Notes under the pieces: generated by a model
What the model was told of the DNA's origin: nothing
Databases searched by the model: none
Seen by the model: the letters and a program-made list of their open reading frames with translations, nothing else
NCBI RefSeq assembly: GCF_016406125.1
Contig: NZ_CP066339.1
Span: 2,852,001 to 2,916,000 of the forward strand
Direction: 5' to 3'
DNA length: 64,000 nucleotides
DNA from: Alicyclobacillus sp. SO9
GTDB lineage: Bacteria > Bacillota > Bacilli > Alicyclobacillales > Alicyclobacillaceae
Position numbers and translations under genes: made by a program
Shown here: piece after piece, positions 9,650 through 17,478 of the stretch
Layout of the letters: each line of letters begins with the position of its first letter
How positions within the stretch are numbered: position 1 is the first letter of the stretch

Positions 9650-9956
9650 CAGCCTTGCCGGTACGAGTAACAATCTCTTCCCATACACCGCCATGCGCTG
9701 AGAAATCTGATATAACCTGCACCTTACAGGAGGAATCATTGAGACGACGCTCCCCTTCGTTTTTTCCAGGTACCTTCGGTACAATCGATGTATCACCTGC
9801 AATCAGGGCTTCAGCTGTGTTGTCAGCACACAGGTTTGCCTCGTTTAATTCACTTGCAAACTCGATTTCATTCATACAACTTGTCCATGCAGAACCACAT
9901 GCCGTGACACCCACAGCCATTATCAAAATCGATACTGTCACCTCCATCAGGCTCAT
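9618..9956 (-). CDS. comGE: ComGE-like minor pseudopilin without a leader peptide
   Basis: 112 residues. It begins MSLMEVTVSILIMAVG, which is the hydrophobic pilin N-terminus with Glu at residue 5 counted from the initiator Met, so no leader peptide precedes it. The ATG overlaps the comGD stop by 4 bases (ATGA). Upstream in the same frame a TAA occurs 12 codons earlier with no ATG, GTG or TTG between. The C-terminal domain contains three cysteines beyond the membrane helix. Identified as ComGE by order and pilin pattern. The lack of a leader is discussed in the findings. Confidence 0.78.
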   Translation of the reverse strand: MSLMEVTVSILIMAVGVTACGSAWTSCMNEIEFASELNEANLCADNTAEALIAGDTSIVPKVPGKNEGERRLNDSSCKVQVISDFSAHGGVWEEIVTRTGKAVVTKWVLSAV

Positions 9957-10402
9957 CGGTGGAGTTCCCCTTCCTCTGCCAAACCCGAATTAAGGTACAG
10001 AATAATATCCAATTCGTCAGATTGTTTGTCTGTCAATCTGATGGTACCGCCAATATGACTCACTCCGTTTACGCCATATGTGACTCTTCCACTTCCCAAT
10101 GCAAGATATCCACCCTTATACCCGATGCCGTCTGAAAACTGGTAACGGTGAAGAACTTTCCACTGGTTTGCTACATCGTAAACCGGTGTGTAAGGATACA
10201 AGTGCACCATCGTGAAAGCATCTTGCTCATATGCCTTCACCTGGGCCCATCGGAAATTCTGGAGAAGCAGATCTCTATTCCACAACAAGTGCTGTTCGTC
10301 TACAATTCGAAGTACACTGTGGCCTACTGTAATTGACGCCAAAGCGGTAATCAGCAACGCGAAAGTTAATTCGAGCAGTGTAAACCCCTCATCGTGCTTC
10401 AC
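9953..10402 (-). CDS. comGD: ComGD-like minor pseudopilin
   Basis: Pilin-like protein of the DNA-uptake pseudopilus. After a short basic leader the class III signal EGFTLLELTFALL appears, with cleavage expected after the Gly by the prepilin peptidase encoded at 26512-27279, followed by a single hydrophobic helix and a soluble domain of about 110 residues. The frame extends to an ATG at 10429, but GTG at 10402 overlaps the comGC stop by exactly 4 bases (GTGA) and has a GGAG about 10 bases upstream, so it is preferred (149 residues). Confidence 0.82.
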   Translation of the reverse strand: MKHDEGFTLLELTFALLITALASITVGHSVLRIVDEQHLLWNRDLLLQNFRWAQVKAYEQDAFTMVHLYPYTPVYDVANQWKVLHRYQFSDGIGYKGGYLALGSGRVTYGVNGVSHIGGTIRLTDKQSDELDIILYLNSGLAEEGELHR

Positions 10403-10770
10403 ACGCCCAACGCTCCGTGAACAGAGCACATCACCACGACCTGAGTTGGGTCCGTATCATCAATCTCGTACGACCCTCCAGACGGCTCTTTGGGAACCGA
10501 TTCCAGTAGTTTGTCTTCGACCAGCGTTTGTAACTGTTCGCTCGTGTCACCGGCTGGATACTGATGGTAAATCAGGTAGTACTCTGTGAGTGCTCCGCGA
10601 ATTGCCTTTTGATTCTGTGCACACGCAGCCTTATCAGCTCTATCCCCAATGCCGGTAAGGTGTGGCACGATAACCGCAGTCATCACAGAAACAATCAACA
10701 CAGCGACAACCATCTCCAACAGCGTAAAGCCTTCTTCTGCTTTTCTTTTGCGGCTGCTTCTTCTAAACAT
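10399..10770 (-). CDS. comGC: ComGC major pseudopilin
   Basis: Major subunit of the competence pseudopilus that carries DNA across the wall. 123 residues. Basic leader of 13 residues, then the prepilin signal EEGFTLLEMVVAVLIV with Glu at mature position 5, a hydrophobic helix to about residue 37, and a short globular domain with two cysteines (C49 and a Cys near 116) that could form the disulfide known in ComGC. ATG at 10770 with GAGGAG about 11 bases before it. Ends 4 bases inside comGD. Confidence 0.93.
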   Translation of the reverse strand: MFRRSSRKRKAEEGFTLLEMVVAVLIVSVMTAVIVPHLTGIGDRADKAACAQNQKAIRGALTEYYLIYHQYPAGDTSEQLQTLVEDKLLESVPKEPSGGSYEIDDTDPTQVVVMCSVHGALGV

Positions 10771-10821
10771 GACGACACCCGCTCCTCTACCAAAGTAGTC
10801 AATAGTGTTTTTGTCACCCTA

Positions 10822-11907
10822 TCAAGGGGCTACAGTTCCTGCGGAAACAGATGACACCAACTGATACATGGGAACAAACAAAATGTACATTGTTGTGGCA
10901 ACAATAACGCCCAAAATGACGATTAGGCTGGGTTCGATCCATCTAATTACCGCGCCCATGGTTTCCAGTACCTGTTGGCGAAGATAGACCGCAGTATGAT
11001 TGATTGCACCTGCCAGGTCCCCGGTTTTGTCTGCTATACGCAGTGAAGCGGACAAAACCGGGTCTAAATCGGTAGCAAAGGCACTGGAGAGTGTCTCTCC
11101 TGCTAATAGACTAAGGTGAACTTCTTTACACTGTTCTGACAGCCATTTTGGGCCATTGCAACGATAGAGCTGCGTCAGAGCGTCTAACACGGGGAGGCCG
11201 CTATCCAAAAGCACACCAAGCAATGTACAAAATCGCTGTGTACGCTGAGCCCAGACTACTCGCTTGCCAGGTACACTCCTACGAATCCGCTCCCACCACA
11301 CTGGCACGGATTTTCTAATCCCGAGGAGTGCAGCTATTACGACAACCACAAGTAGTAGAGTGAGTGTTTCCAAAAGGGGCAGGACCTGTACAAGGTCCAT
11401 AAGCAGTCCTGATGCAGGACTTAGCTGAACGTGTACAGCACTGTACATCATTCTAAAATCTGGGATGACAAACCACGCCAAAATCATCTGCACTGCAGCG
11501 TTCCCCGCCATCAGGAACAAGGGGTATGAAGAGACTTTTACAAGTTTTTCAACCCATTCCCGCTCTGAACTCCGTTCTGTTACCCACACTTTCATAACTT
11601 GGGGAAGACGACCTGCGCGCTCTCCCGTTTCCAAGACAGTAATCGCTAAATTGGACAACATAGGTGCCCAAGCAGCAGCAATCAACTCTCCCCTGTTCAC
11701 TGCGCCTCCTGCAGTCGTCAACAACAATTGCTCCTCATTGGATTTACGCCGCCCCGAAAGGTAATGGACGGCCTCGTCGATATCCACACCCGCATCTAAC
11801 AATTGTGCTAGTTCCTTAGCCAGTCGCAAATAAGCCGCTTCAAACTTTCTCTTTTTCCACCTTTTCCAAAGGAACGTAACCGCGTCTGACTGGCGCACAT
11901 TAGCCAC
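10822..11907 (-). CDS. comGB: ComGB, polytopic membrane platform protein of the pseudopilus machine
   Basis: Type II secretion F-family inner-membrane protein, the platform on which the pseudopilus assembles. 361 residues with two T2SSF domains (about 20-130 and 220-345) and three membrane segments (about 125-150, 175-197 and 325-350), the family's usual plan. GTG start at 11907 overlaps the comGA end by 8 bases; another GTG at 11898 has slightly better ribosome-binding-site spacing. Second gene of comG. Confidence 0.92.
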   Translation of the reverse strand: MANVRQSDAVTFLWKRWKKRKFEAAYLRLAKELAQLLDAGVDIDEAVHYLSGRRKSNEEQLLLTTAGGAVNRGELIAAAWAPMLSNLAITVLETGERAGRLPQVMKVWVTERSSEREWVEKLVKVSSYPLFLMAGNAAVQMILAWFVIPDFRMMYSAVHVQLSPASGLLMDLVQVLPLLETLTLLLVVVVIAALLGIRKSVPVWWERIRRSVPGKRVVWAQRTQRFCTLLGVLLDSGLPVLDALTQLYRCNGPKWLSEQCKEVHLSLLAGETLSSAFATDLDPVLSASLRIADKTGDLAGAINHTAVYLRQQVLETMGAVIRWIEPSLIVILGVIVATTMYILFVPMYQLVSSVSAGTVAP

Positions 11908-12919
11908 CCTTTCTCAACGTCCTTACTTCCGACACAGCGGGCAGTATAGTGCGCAGTTTCTGCCGAACGCGCGGCCAAGGTAAATCGGATAAAAGCAACT
12001 CGTACACATCATCCCCGATTGGATAGACTTCAAAGACAGCAGGGGTCATTTGTGACAGCAACGTCCCTGGACCCCGCTTCGCGTAAGCTCCGTTTGGCAA
12101 CCGCTGAATAATCACACCGCGGAAGACTTCGGCCAACATGGCGCGGGGCACGCCGAACTCCGTGAGCCGTGCGAAAGCTCCAACAAAATCGGTCGCATGC
12201 GTGGTGGAAAACACGAGGTGACCAGTTAGCGCTGCTTGCAGAACTATCTTAGCTGTCTGTGCATCCCGTATTTCTCCTACCATAAGAGCGTCTGGGTCCT
12301 GTCGCAGTAATGCCTTAAGTCCCGTCGCAAATGAAATACCCTTGTCCTCACGAACTTCCAGCTGGGAAAAGTCATTTGAGGGAATTTCAACTGGGTCTTC
12401 TACGGAAACAACGCTGTCACCCCGCTCGGACACCATTCGCATCAAAGTGTACATGGTAGTGGTTTTCCCAGCTCCCGTAGGCCCGGCAACCAGTATCAAT
12501 CCAGGTGTGCCCTGCAAGAGTCCCCTAACAGCTTCTTCTTGTTGCGGTAACATACCCAGTTCGAGCAAACTTAAATGTAGTCTGTATTGGGGGAGCATTC
12601 TCAAAACTGCCGATTCACCGGTTGCCGTTGGCAGTGTGGCGACACGCACCGACACAGTCTGATTCGTTATTTTAGTCTGAAATGCGCCGTTTTGTGGGAT
12701 TCGATGTTCAGCAATATCCATTTTTGCCAAGGCCTTTATCCTCCTGACCATGGCCCGTGGATTTTGTTCGGATTGAAGATAAGGAACAAGTCTGCCCTGA
12801 ATGCGAAATTGAACAGCCAGGTTGTCCGGGGTACTGTGGATGTGAATGTCTGTACACTCCTGCTTCAGTGCATCCGACAGCATTTGGTCTAACAAAAAGA
12901 CGGCTGATGTATCCTCCAA
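11900..12919 (-). CDS. comGA: ComGA, traffic ATPase of the competence pseudopilus
   Basis: Cytoplasmic hexameric ATPase (GspE/PilB family) powering pseudopilus assembly. 339 residues. Walker A GPTGAGKT at 146-153, the Asp box and Walker B region MVGEIRDAQTA near 215-225, and the His box with STTHATDF. The N-terminal zinc and N1 domains of longer GspE proteins are absent, as in other ComGA. The frame opens directly after a TGA with TTG at 12919 (AAAGGA about 11 bases upstream), the only start that keeps the conserved DIHIH segment at its usual distance from the N-terminus. First gene of the operon. Confidence 0.93.
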   Translation of the reverse strand: MEDTSAVFLLDQMLSDALKQECTDIHIHSTPDNLAVQFRIQGRLVPYLQSEQNPRAMVRRIKALAKMDIAEHRIPQNGAFQTKITNQTVSVRVATLPTATGESAVLRMLPQYRLHLSLLELGMLPQQEEAVRGLLQGTPGLILVAGPTGAGKTTTMYTLMRMVSERGDSVVSVEDPVEIPSNDFSQLEVREDKGISFATGLKALLRQDPDALMVGEIRDAQTAKIVLQAALTGHLVFSTTHATDFVGAFARLTEFGVPRAMLAEVFRGVIIQRLPNGAYAKRGPGTLLSQMTPAVFEVYPIGDDVYELLLSDLPWPRVRQKLRTILPAVSEVRTLRKGG

Positions 12920-13070
12920 TCATACCCATCCTTTCTGAGCGCTTTTTCCACTCTGAACGAGTATTCGGCAGGAGTTCATCGGCCGCCTGTTTTCAAGTGC
13001 AATATACAATATAACTATGTAACATTATTACAAAATCATATTCTTTTGTCCTTTTTCCATCTTCCTTGAT
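12920..13070. other. AT-rich upstream region of the comG operon
   Basis: The roughly 150 bases before comGA are much richer in A and T than their surroundings and presumably hold the competence promoter. I looked for the ComK site pattern AAAA-N5-TTTT and found only a looser AAAA-N8-TTTT around 13033-13048. No -35/-10 pair with good spacing stands out among several TATATT-like boxes. Regulation by a ComK-type activator is therefore not shown. Confidence 0.4.
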
Positions 13071-13071
13071 T

Positions 13072-13473
13072 TTATTTGTCCGTCTTCACAGTACCCCAGA
13101 CAAAGTCCCAATCATATGTGTCAGCTGTCATCACACACAGCAGATGCCAATCTCCCCACCAACGCAAGGCCCCATCAGCGTCAGAAAAAAAACTATTTCT
13201 GCCCCTCGGGTGGCTGTGGACCGTACCAAGCAGAATGCCGTTTGTGGCCTCGACAGCGTATGCTGCGTTGATGACTGCTTGCGGGCTTACGAAGAAATCA
13301 TCCGCACTCTGTCGGACCGTCTGTGCTGCTAGAGATTTTATCCCTACACTTCTATCCCGCGCCTTCTGCAATACAAACAGGCCGATAAACTCGTTTGGAT
13401 AACTGTCATCGGCCAACTCAATCACATTGTTTCTTAAATCAGGATTCCACCAATCGGGTCCCTCATTCGACAA
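13072..13473 (-). CDS. Predicted JAMM/MPN-type metalloprotease-like protein, function unknown
   Basis: About 133 residues. It carries the core of a JAB1/MPN zinc peptidase: Glu28 in NEFIGLF, then TVHSHPRG with H86 and H88, and S97 and D100 in SDAD. The spacer between the second His and the Ser is 8 rather than the canonical 7 residues, so zinc binding and activity are uncertain. No membrane segment or signal. The frame opens at TTG 13494, but GGAG lies 7 bases before the in-frame TTG at 13473, which overlaps the obg end by 11 bases, so the two are translationally coupled. I do not recognise a named family. See findings. Confidence 0.75.
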   Translation of the reverse strand: MSNEGPDWWNPDLRNNVIELADDSYPNEFIGLFVLQKARDRSVGIKSLAAQTVRQSADDFFVSPQAVINAAYAVEATNGILLGTVHSHPRGRNSFFSDADGALRWWGDWHLLCVMTADTYDWDFVWGTVKTDK

Positions 13474-14770
13474 AGTCAAACTCCATGTCTGCAATTCTAA
13501 TCACGCTGCCTTCCGCAGCCCCTCTCTTTCTCAGGGCATCATCAATGCCTCTGTTTTTCAAAATCATTTGGAACCGTTTTACAGCGTCATACTGTTCGAA
13601 GTTTGTCATGAGAACGAGTTTCTCTAAATCATCTCCTGTAACGATAAAAGTGTTCCCATCGCGAGTGATGGCAAAGGGTTTCTCTGCCTCAAAGCGATAT
13701 ACTTTGTGCTCAGACGGATTCACCTCGTTGTTCTCGACCACATCTGGTTCCGCTGGGATCTCGTTCAGCTTCTTCAAAGTCACTCGCATTAGTGTTTGGA
13801 CACCTTGTCTCGTTGCGCCAGATATCGGATAAACCTCGAGTTCCGGAAATTCAGCTTCAAACTCCCTCAAGTGCTGCTCTGCTTCGGGCACATCCATCTT
13901 GTTTGCGACGACAATTTCCGCGCGTTCCAATAACTTCGGTGAAAATTCGCCTAATTCTCTCCGAATGATTCGGTAGTCCTGAATCGGATCTCTGCCTTCG
14001 CTAGCTGACATATCCAAGACGTGCAGCAGAATTCGGGTACGCTCGACGTGCCGCAGAAACTCGTGACCTAGCCCCTGTCCGCTTCCTGCTCCTTCAATCA
14101 GCCCAGGAATATCCGCAAGTACGAAGCTCTCCCCGTCATCCACTTCAACAACTCCGAGTTCCGGCTGCAAAGTCGTAAAGTGATAGGCTCCAATTTTGGG
14201 GCGTGCCGACGAGACCACGGACAACAAGGTCGACTTTCCTACGCTCGGAAAACCGATGAGACCGACGTCAGCAAGAACTTTCAGTTCGAGGTTTATCCAT
14301 CGTTCTACACCAGGTTCACCTTTTTCAGCCAAATCAGGTGCCTTGTTTTTTGCCGACGCGAAATGTGTGTTGCCTCGTCCGCCTCGACCTCCCTCTGCTA
14401 CCACCAAGATTTGCTGGTTTCGCGTAAGGTCTCCCAAAAACTCTCCTGTGTCGTCGTCTCGAACAACCGTTCCAGGCGGTACCTTCACGACTAAGTCCTT
14501 TGCACCCTTACCGTGTTGGTTCTTGGATCGTCCATTTTCTCCTGCGTGCGCCTTGAAGTGTCTTTGATATCTAAAGTCAACCAACGTTCGCAAGCCTTCG
14601 TCAACAATAAACACTACATTGCCGCCGTGGCCGCCGTCGCCTCCAGCCGGCCCCCCAAGAGGGACGTATTTCTCGCGGCGGTATGCAACCATTCCATTGC
14701 CGCCGTCTCCGCCTTTTACATAAATTCGTGCGTGATCGTAAAACAACTTAGTTCGACCTCCGGTCTCCAT
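13463..14770 (-). CDS. obg: Obg GTPase, ribosome assembly and stress/sporulation regulator
   Basis: Essential large-subunit assembly GTPase, also linked to Spo0A phosphorelay control in B. subtilis. 435 residues. Glycine-rich Obg fold at about 10-165 (KGGDGGNG, GGPAGGDGGHGG), G domain at about 168-335 with G1 GFPSVGKST, G3 DIPGLIEGA and G4 NKMD, then the C-terminal OCT domain at about 360-428. ATG with AAGAGGA upstream gives 7 residues before the usual N-terminus. Next to spo0B as in B. subtilis. Confidence 0.97.
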   Translation of the reverse strand: METGGRTKLFYDHARIYVKGGDGGNGMVAYRREKYVPLGGPAGGDGGHGGNVVFIVDEGLRTLVDFRYQRHFKAHAGENGRSKNQHGKGAKDLVVKVPPGTVVRDDDTGEFLGDLTRNQQILVVAEGGRGGRGNTHFASAKNKAPDLAEKGEPGVERWINLELKVLADVGLIGFPSVGKSTLLSVVSSARPKIGAYHFTTLQPELGVVEVDDGESFVLADIPGLIEGAGSGQGLGHEFLRHVERTRILLHVLDMSASEGRDPIQDYRIIRRELGEFSPKLLERAEIVVANKMDVPEAEQHLREFEAEFPELEVYPISGATRQGVQTLMRVTLKKLNEIPAEPDVVENNEVNPSEHKVYRFEAEKPFAITRDGNTFIVTGDDLEKLVLMTNFEQYDAVKRFQMILKNRGIDDALRKRGAAEGSVIRIADMEFDFVE

Positions 14771-14807
14771 GCACAGATCCTCTTCTTTTCACGAACCAGA
14801 CCTGTTT

Positions 14808-15323
14808 TTATACTTTTGCCTCATCTAGTACTATCCGTACTCCTGGTAAAGACGACAAGCTTTCCAACCCTTCTCTAGCTTGCACCAAATCCACAAATCC
14901 TTTCGGCCATAGGACCCTAATCTGAATCGGGACATGCCTTTCTGAGGAGTTTGCTGCAATCTTCAGCATCACCTGCGCCACATCCAACTCGGTAGCGACA
15001 TCTTCGAGTCTTTGCCACAGCACTCTCATGGACCAAATCGAGTCCGCGTCTATGGCCGTGCTGCCGCACCATTCCTCGACGATAACATGGGGACAGGTCA
15101 TGGCAACTTGAAACAACGTGACTGCTGATTCAGGAAGGTGTGACTGCAACAGAGAAAGACTGTGAAGCCATCTTGAAAGCTTGTGCAGAGAAGTCAGCGC
15201 TGCACCTGTTCTTTCCAACTGAAGGTAGCCCTGAACAAGTTGCAAAGAATTTAAAACGTCGTGACGGTGCTTCTGAAAACTCTTCAGCCACGATGCATCC
15301 TTCTCTTCAGACACGTCCATCAT
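14808..15323 (-). CDS. spo0B: Spo0B-like sporulation initiation phosphotransferase
   Basis: Predicted to pass phosphate from Spo0F to Spo0A in the phosphorelay. 171 residues, close to the family's ~190. The phosphoacceptor segment QKHRHDVLNSLQLVQGYL is at residues 17-34; His21 followed by Asp22 matches the active His. The long helical hairpin is followed by a divergent kinase-like C-terminal fold without ATP motifs. Position between rpmA and obg is that of spo0B in B. subtilis, which strengthens a weak-sequence family call. Two ATGs occur in a row; GAAGGG lies immediately before them, next to the terminator. Confidence 0.85.
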   Translation of the reverse strand: MMDVSEEKDASWLKSFQKHRHDVLNSLQLVQGYLQLERTGAALTSLHKLSRWLHSLSLLQSHLPESAVTLFQVAMTCPHVIVEEWCGSTAIDADSIWSMRVLWQRLEDVATELDVAQVMLKIAANSSERHVPIQIRVLWPKGFVDLVQAREGLESLSSLPGVRIVLDEAKV

Positions 15324-15327
15324 CCCT

Positions 15328-15366
15328 TCAAAAAAGGGCCCGGCAATAACGCCAGGCCCTTTCCCA
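15328..15366 (-). terminator. Intrinsic terminator between rpmA and spo0B
   Basis: On the minus strand a GC-rich hairpin (GGGCCTGGC / GCCGGGCCC, 6-base loop) is followed by six T residues. It ends the rplU-prp-rpmA transcript. The T tract ends only about 10 bases before the spo0B start codon, so it also lies in the translation-initiation region of spo0B. Confidence 0.85.
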
Positions 15367-15421
15367 AATATGGTTAACTTATACTGGTCAAAACGCGATG
15401 ATCGCGTTCTTCAAGCAACCT

Positions 15422-15724
15422 TTAGGCTTCTGCGGCAACTGGCTGCTCAACCGGATAAACGCTGACGCGCTTACGGTCTTTCCCATACTTTTCAAACCGA
15501 ACTCGACCTTCAATTTTTGCAAACAAGGTATCGTCTTTACCAATGCCAACATTAGTTCCGGGATGAATTTTGGTACCGCGTTGGCGAACAAGAATACTTC
15601 CCGATGTCACCAACTGCCCGTCTCCGCGTTTCACACCCAGGCGTTTTGAAATGCTGTCACGCCCGTTACGTGTGCTTGATACGCCCTTCTTATGAGCAAA
15701 CCGTTGCAGGTTTAATTGTAACAT
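15422..15724 (-). CDS. rpmA: Large ribosomal subunit protein bL27, precursor with N-terminal extension
   Basis: Component of the 50S subunit near the peptidyl-transferase centre. About 100 residues. The N-terminus MLQLNLQRF followed by AHKKG is the Firmicute-type extension that the protease Prp removes before Ala10; the mature tail AHKKG then reaches the tRNA site. The frame allows GTG at 15733, but AAAGGAG lies 8 bases before the ATG at 15724, which is used. The prp gene lies directly upstream. Confidence 0.97.
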   Translation of the reverse strand: MLQLNLQRFAHKKGVSSTRNGRDSISKRLGVKRGDGQLVTSGSILVRQRGTKIHPGTNVGIGKDDTLFAKIEGRVRFEKYGKDRKRVSVYPVEQPVAAEA

Positions 15725-15729
15725 GGTAA

Positions 15730-16053
15730 TCACTCCTTTAGGGATTCAACTTTCAACTCAACATGACGTGGATACTCATCAGCCATTTGCTGAAGACCAA
15801 ACACCATGCTCTCGAACAACAACTGTATCTCATCAGAATCCGGATTGTTCAGCACGCAGATGAGATCTCCATCTTCCTCTGTTACATCTGGAACAACCTT
15901 CAAAAGCGCCTCACAGCTGTTAATCGCATTTGTCGCTAGTACAGACACTGCGGCACACACAATATCGTTGCCAAGAGCAGCGAATCCAGCGTGGCCCTGA
16001 ATCCTGAATCTCTGAACCCGGCCCGCCTTTTTCACAATTTCGCACCGAATCAT
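15730..16053 (-). CDS. prp: Ribosomal-processing cysteine protease Prp (YsxB)
   Basis: Cleaves the N-terminal extension of ribosomal protein bL27. 107 residues, normal. The catalytic His21 in GHAGFA and Cys33 in DIVCAAVS are both present with the usual spacing. ATG one base after the rplU stop with GAGG upstream; 5 bases before rpmA start. Lying between rplU and rpmA is the conserved Firmicute position and keeps the protease with its substrate. Confidence 0.96.
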   Translation of the reverse strand: MIRCEIVKKAGRVQRFRIQGHAGFAALGNDIVCAAVSVLATNAINSCEALLKVVPDVTEEDGDLICVLNNPDSDEIQLLFESMVFGLQQMADEYPRHVELKVESLKE

Positions 16054-16054
16054 A

Positions 16055-16366
16055 TTAGGCCTCTATGGATTCAATCCTTAGCTTTGTGTAGGGTTGACGA
16101 TGACCTTGCTTCTTGTGATAGTTTTTCTTTGCTTTGTACTTAAACACTGTAATTTTCTTGCCGCGTCCGTGTTCTTCCACCTTTGCCGTAACCTTTGCTC
16201 CGGCCACAGTCGGCTGACCGACCTGGACGCCGCTCTCGCCGCCAATCAAAAACACCTTGTCCAAAGTTACGGTCTCTCCAACTTCGGCGGTCAATTTTTC
16301 GACGTAAACAGCATCTCCCTGAGACACTTTTAATTGCTTACCGCCAGACTCAACAACTGCGTACAT
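16055..16366 (-). CDS. rplU: Large ribosomal subunit protein bL21
   Basis: 50S subunit protein, 103 residues, exactly the family length when started at ATG 16366 ([11 protein letters not shown]), which has AAAGGAG 8 bases upstream; the frame itself opens 6 codons earlier at 16384 and that start is rejected. The C-terminal [18 protein letters not shown] stretch is the signature of the family. First gene of rplU-prp-rpmA, with a probable autoregulatory leader and promoter upstream. Confidence 0.97.
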   Translation of the reverse strand: MYAVVESGGKQLKVSQGDAVYVEKLTAEVGETVTLDKVFLIGGESGVQVGQPTVAGAKVTAKVEEHGRGKKITVFKYKAKKNYHKKQGHRQPYTKLRIESIEA

Positions 16367-16384
16367 GTAAACGCTCCTTTGCAC

Positions 16385-16485
16385 CTAGACTCGCTGCCAT
16401 ACGGTACTTGTCTGTGGTTCCAAACAAATCTGAATACTACAGCCAAGGTTTTAAACCTGTGACAGGCGGTTGAAGTACTGCATCT
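16385..16485 (-). ncRNA. Probable ribosomal L21 leader
   Basis: The rplU 5' untranslated region contains the paired stretch AGGTTT / AAACCT and flanking bases (CCGCCTGTCAC, CCTTGGCTGTAG) that resemble the L21 leader seen before rplU in Firmicutes, where the protein is thought to repress its own operon. I compared it from memory, not with a covariance model, so the call is tentative. Confidence 0.5.
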
Positions 16486-16490
16486 TTTCT

Positions 16491-16520
16491 ATAGTACCAC
16501 GACACAAATACCCATGGCAA
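16491..16520 (-). promoter_or_regulatory. Sigma-A-type promoter of rplU-prp-rpmA
   Basis: On the minus strand TTGCCA (16515-16520) and TACTAT (16491-16496) are separated by 18 bases. Transcription would start near 16484 and give the leader described above. Nothing else in the spoIVFB-rplU gap looks like a promoter. Confidence 0.65.
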
Positions 16521-16578
16521 GTATTGTGCTCGCAGGCTTCCCATTAAGACGTGTACGTTTCTGGCTCTTGTATAAACA

Positions 16579-17478
16579 CTAACTTCGAACCTCTCCCAGC
16601 GTACTCAACCACCTTCCGGCAAATACAGCACTCAGCAGCTCGTCCTCTTCAATCTCGTCAATAATGCTTCCTTTGTCGTTCAAGACATATACGACATGAT
16701 AACGGTTTGGTCCGAAGCGACGAACCACGTCCCGCACAGTGGACATTTCGTTAACCGCCAACAACCTCACTTCGTCAATACCGCCGTTTTGTCGCCTTTT
16801 CGCATCGAGAAAACGTACGGTTTCCATTCGTAAACCACGAATTCCCATCCACGAACTGAACAACAGAAAGACAGCCAAGATGATTAGACCAACGTGGGCA
16901 TAACCCGCCCATATAGCAACAACTCCAAGAACCAGCAGGACAAGTCCAAGTGACAGGCCCAAGCGATACGCCTCCACTGTTGCAGTCTCGAAACCGATGG
17001 AGCGGGACCTTGCAGCTCGCAGGATCCTTCCTCCGTCCAGGGGCATTGCAGGCAGTAAGTTGAACAACGCGATCCACAAATTCATATGTACCACAGTCAG
17101 AAAAAACGAATGACTCCAGAAATGTGTCAACCAGAGGATGTAAGACACGAAAATGAGGAGAAAGTTCACGACGGGTCCCGCAATGGCAATAAAAGCCTCG
17201 TGTCGAGGCATGAACCCAATGTTGCCTAAAGACATTTTGGCGACACCGCCAAATGGCAGCAGGGATACCTCTTCCACTTCGTATCCAAGGTACTCTGCCA
17301 CCGCAGCGTGTCCTAATTCATGCAGCATCACGAGCAAAAACAGCACGACGACGCTTTTCCACAACCCCACTCCAACTGCCAAGGCAACGAGTCCGAGCAA
17401 GAGCGGATGAAGTCGAACTTTCCCCAACACGCCTAATTTCAGTGAAAGACGGTTTTGCAGAACTCGCGTACTTCTCAT
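16579..17478 (-). CDS. spoIVFB: Stage IV sporulation intramembrane metalloprotease SpoIVFB
   Basis: Site-2 protease that cleaves pro-sigma-K in the mother cell's outer forespore membrane. 299 residues. Zinc ligands HELGH at 53-57 in the second membrane segment and the third ligand in LPAMPLDGGR (D148), plus the conserved FGGVA motif near 77-80. Six membrane segments, then a CBS-like C-terminal domain of about 90 residues which binds ATP in the family. ATG overlaps the spoIVFA stop by 4 bases. Confidence 0.95.
   Translation of the reverse strand: MRSTRVLQNRLSLKLGVLGKVRLHPLLLGLVALAVGVGLWKSVVVLFLLVMLHELGHAAVAEYLGYEVEEVSLLPFGGVAKMSLGNIGFMPRHEAFIAIAGPVVNFLLIFVSYILWLTHFWSHSFFLTVVHMNLWIALFNLLPAMPLDGGRILRAARSRSIGFETATVEAYRLGLSLGLVLLVLGVVAIWAGYAHVGLIILAVFLLFSSWMGIRGLRMETVRFLDAKRRQNGGIDEVRLLAVNEMSTVRDVVRRFGPNRYHVVYVLNDKGSIIDEIEEDELLSAVFAGRWLSTLGEVRS

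Noticed and set aside
9116-9802. Long 228-residue version of ComGF starting at 9802
   Set aside because: Would overlap comGE by 185 bases; the pilin leader begins only near 9649.
12920-13071. ComK boxes before comGA
   Set aside because: Only AAAA-N8-TTTT was found; spacing does not fit AAAA-N5-TTTT.
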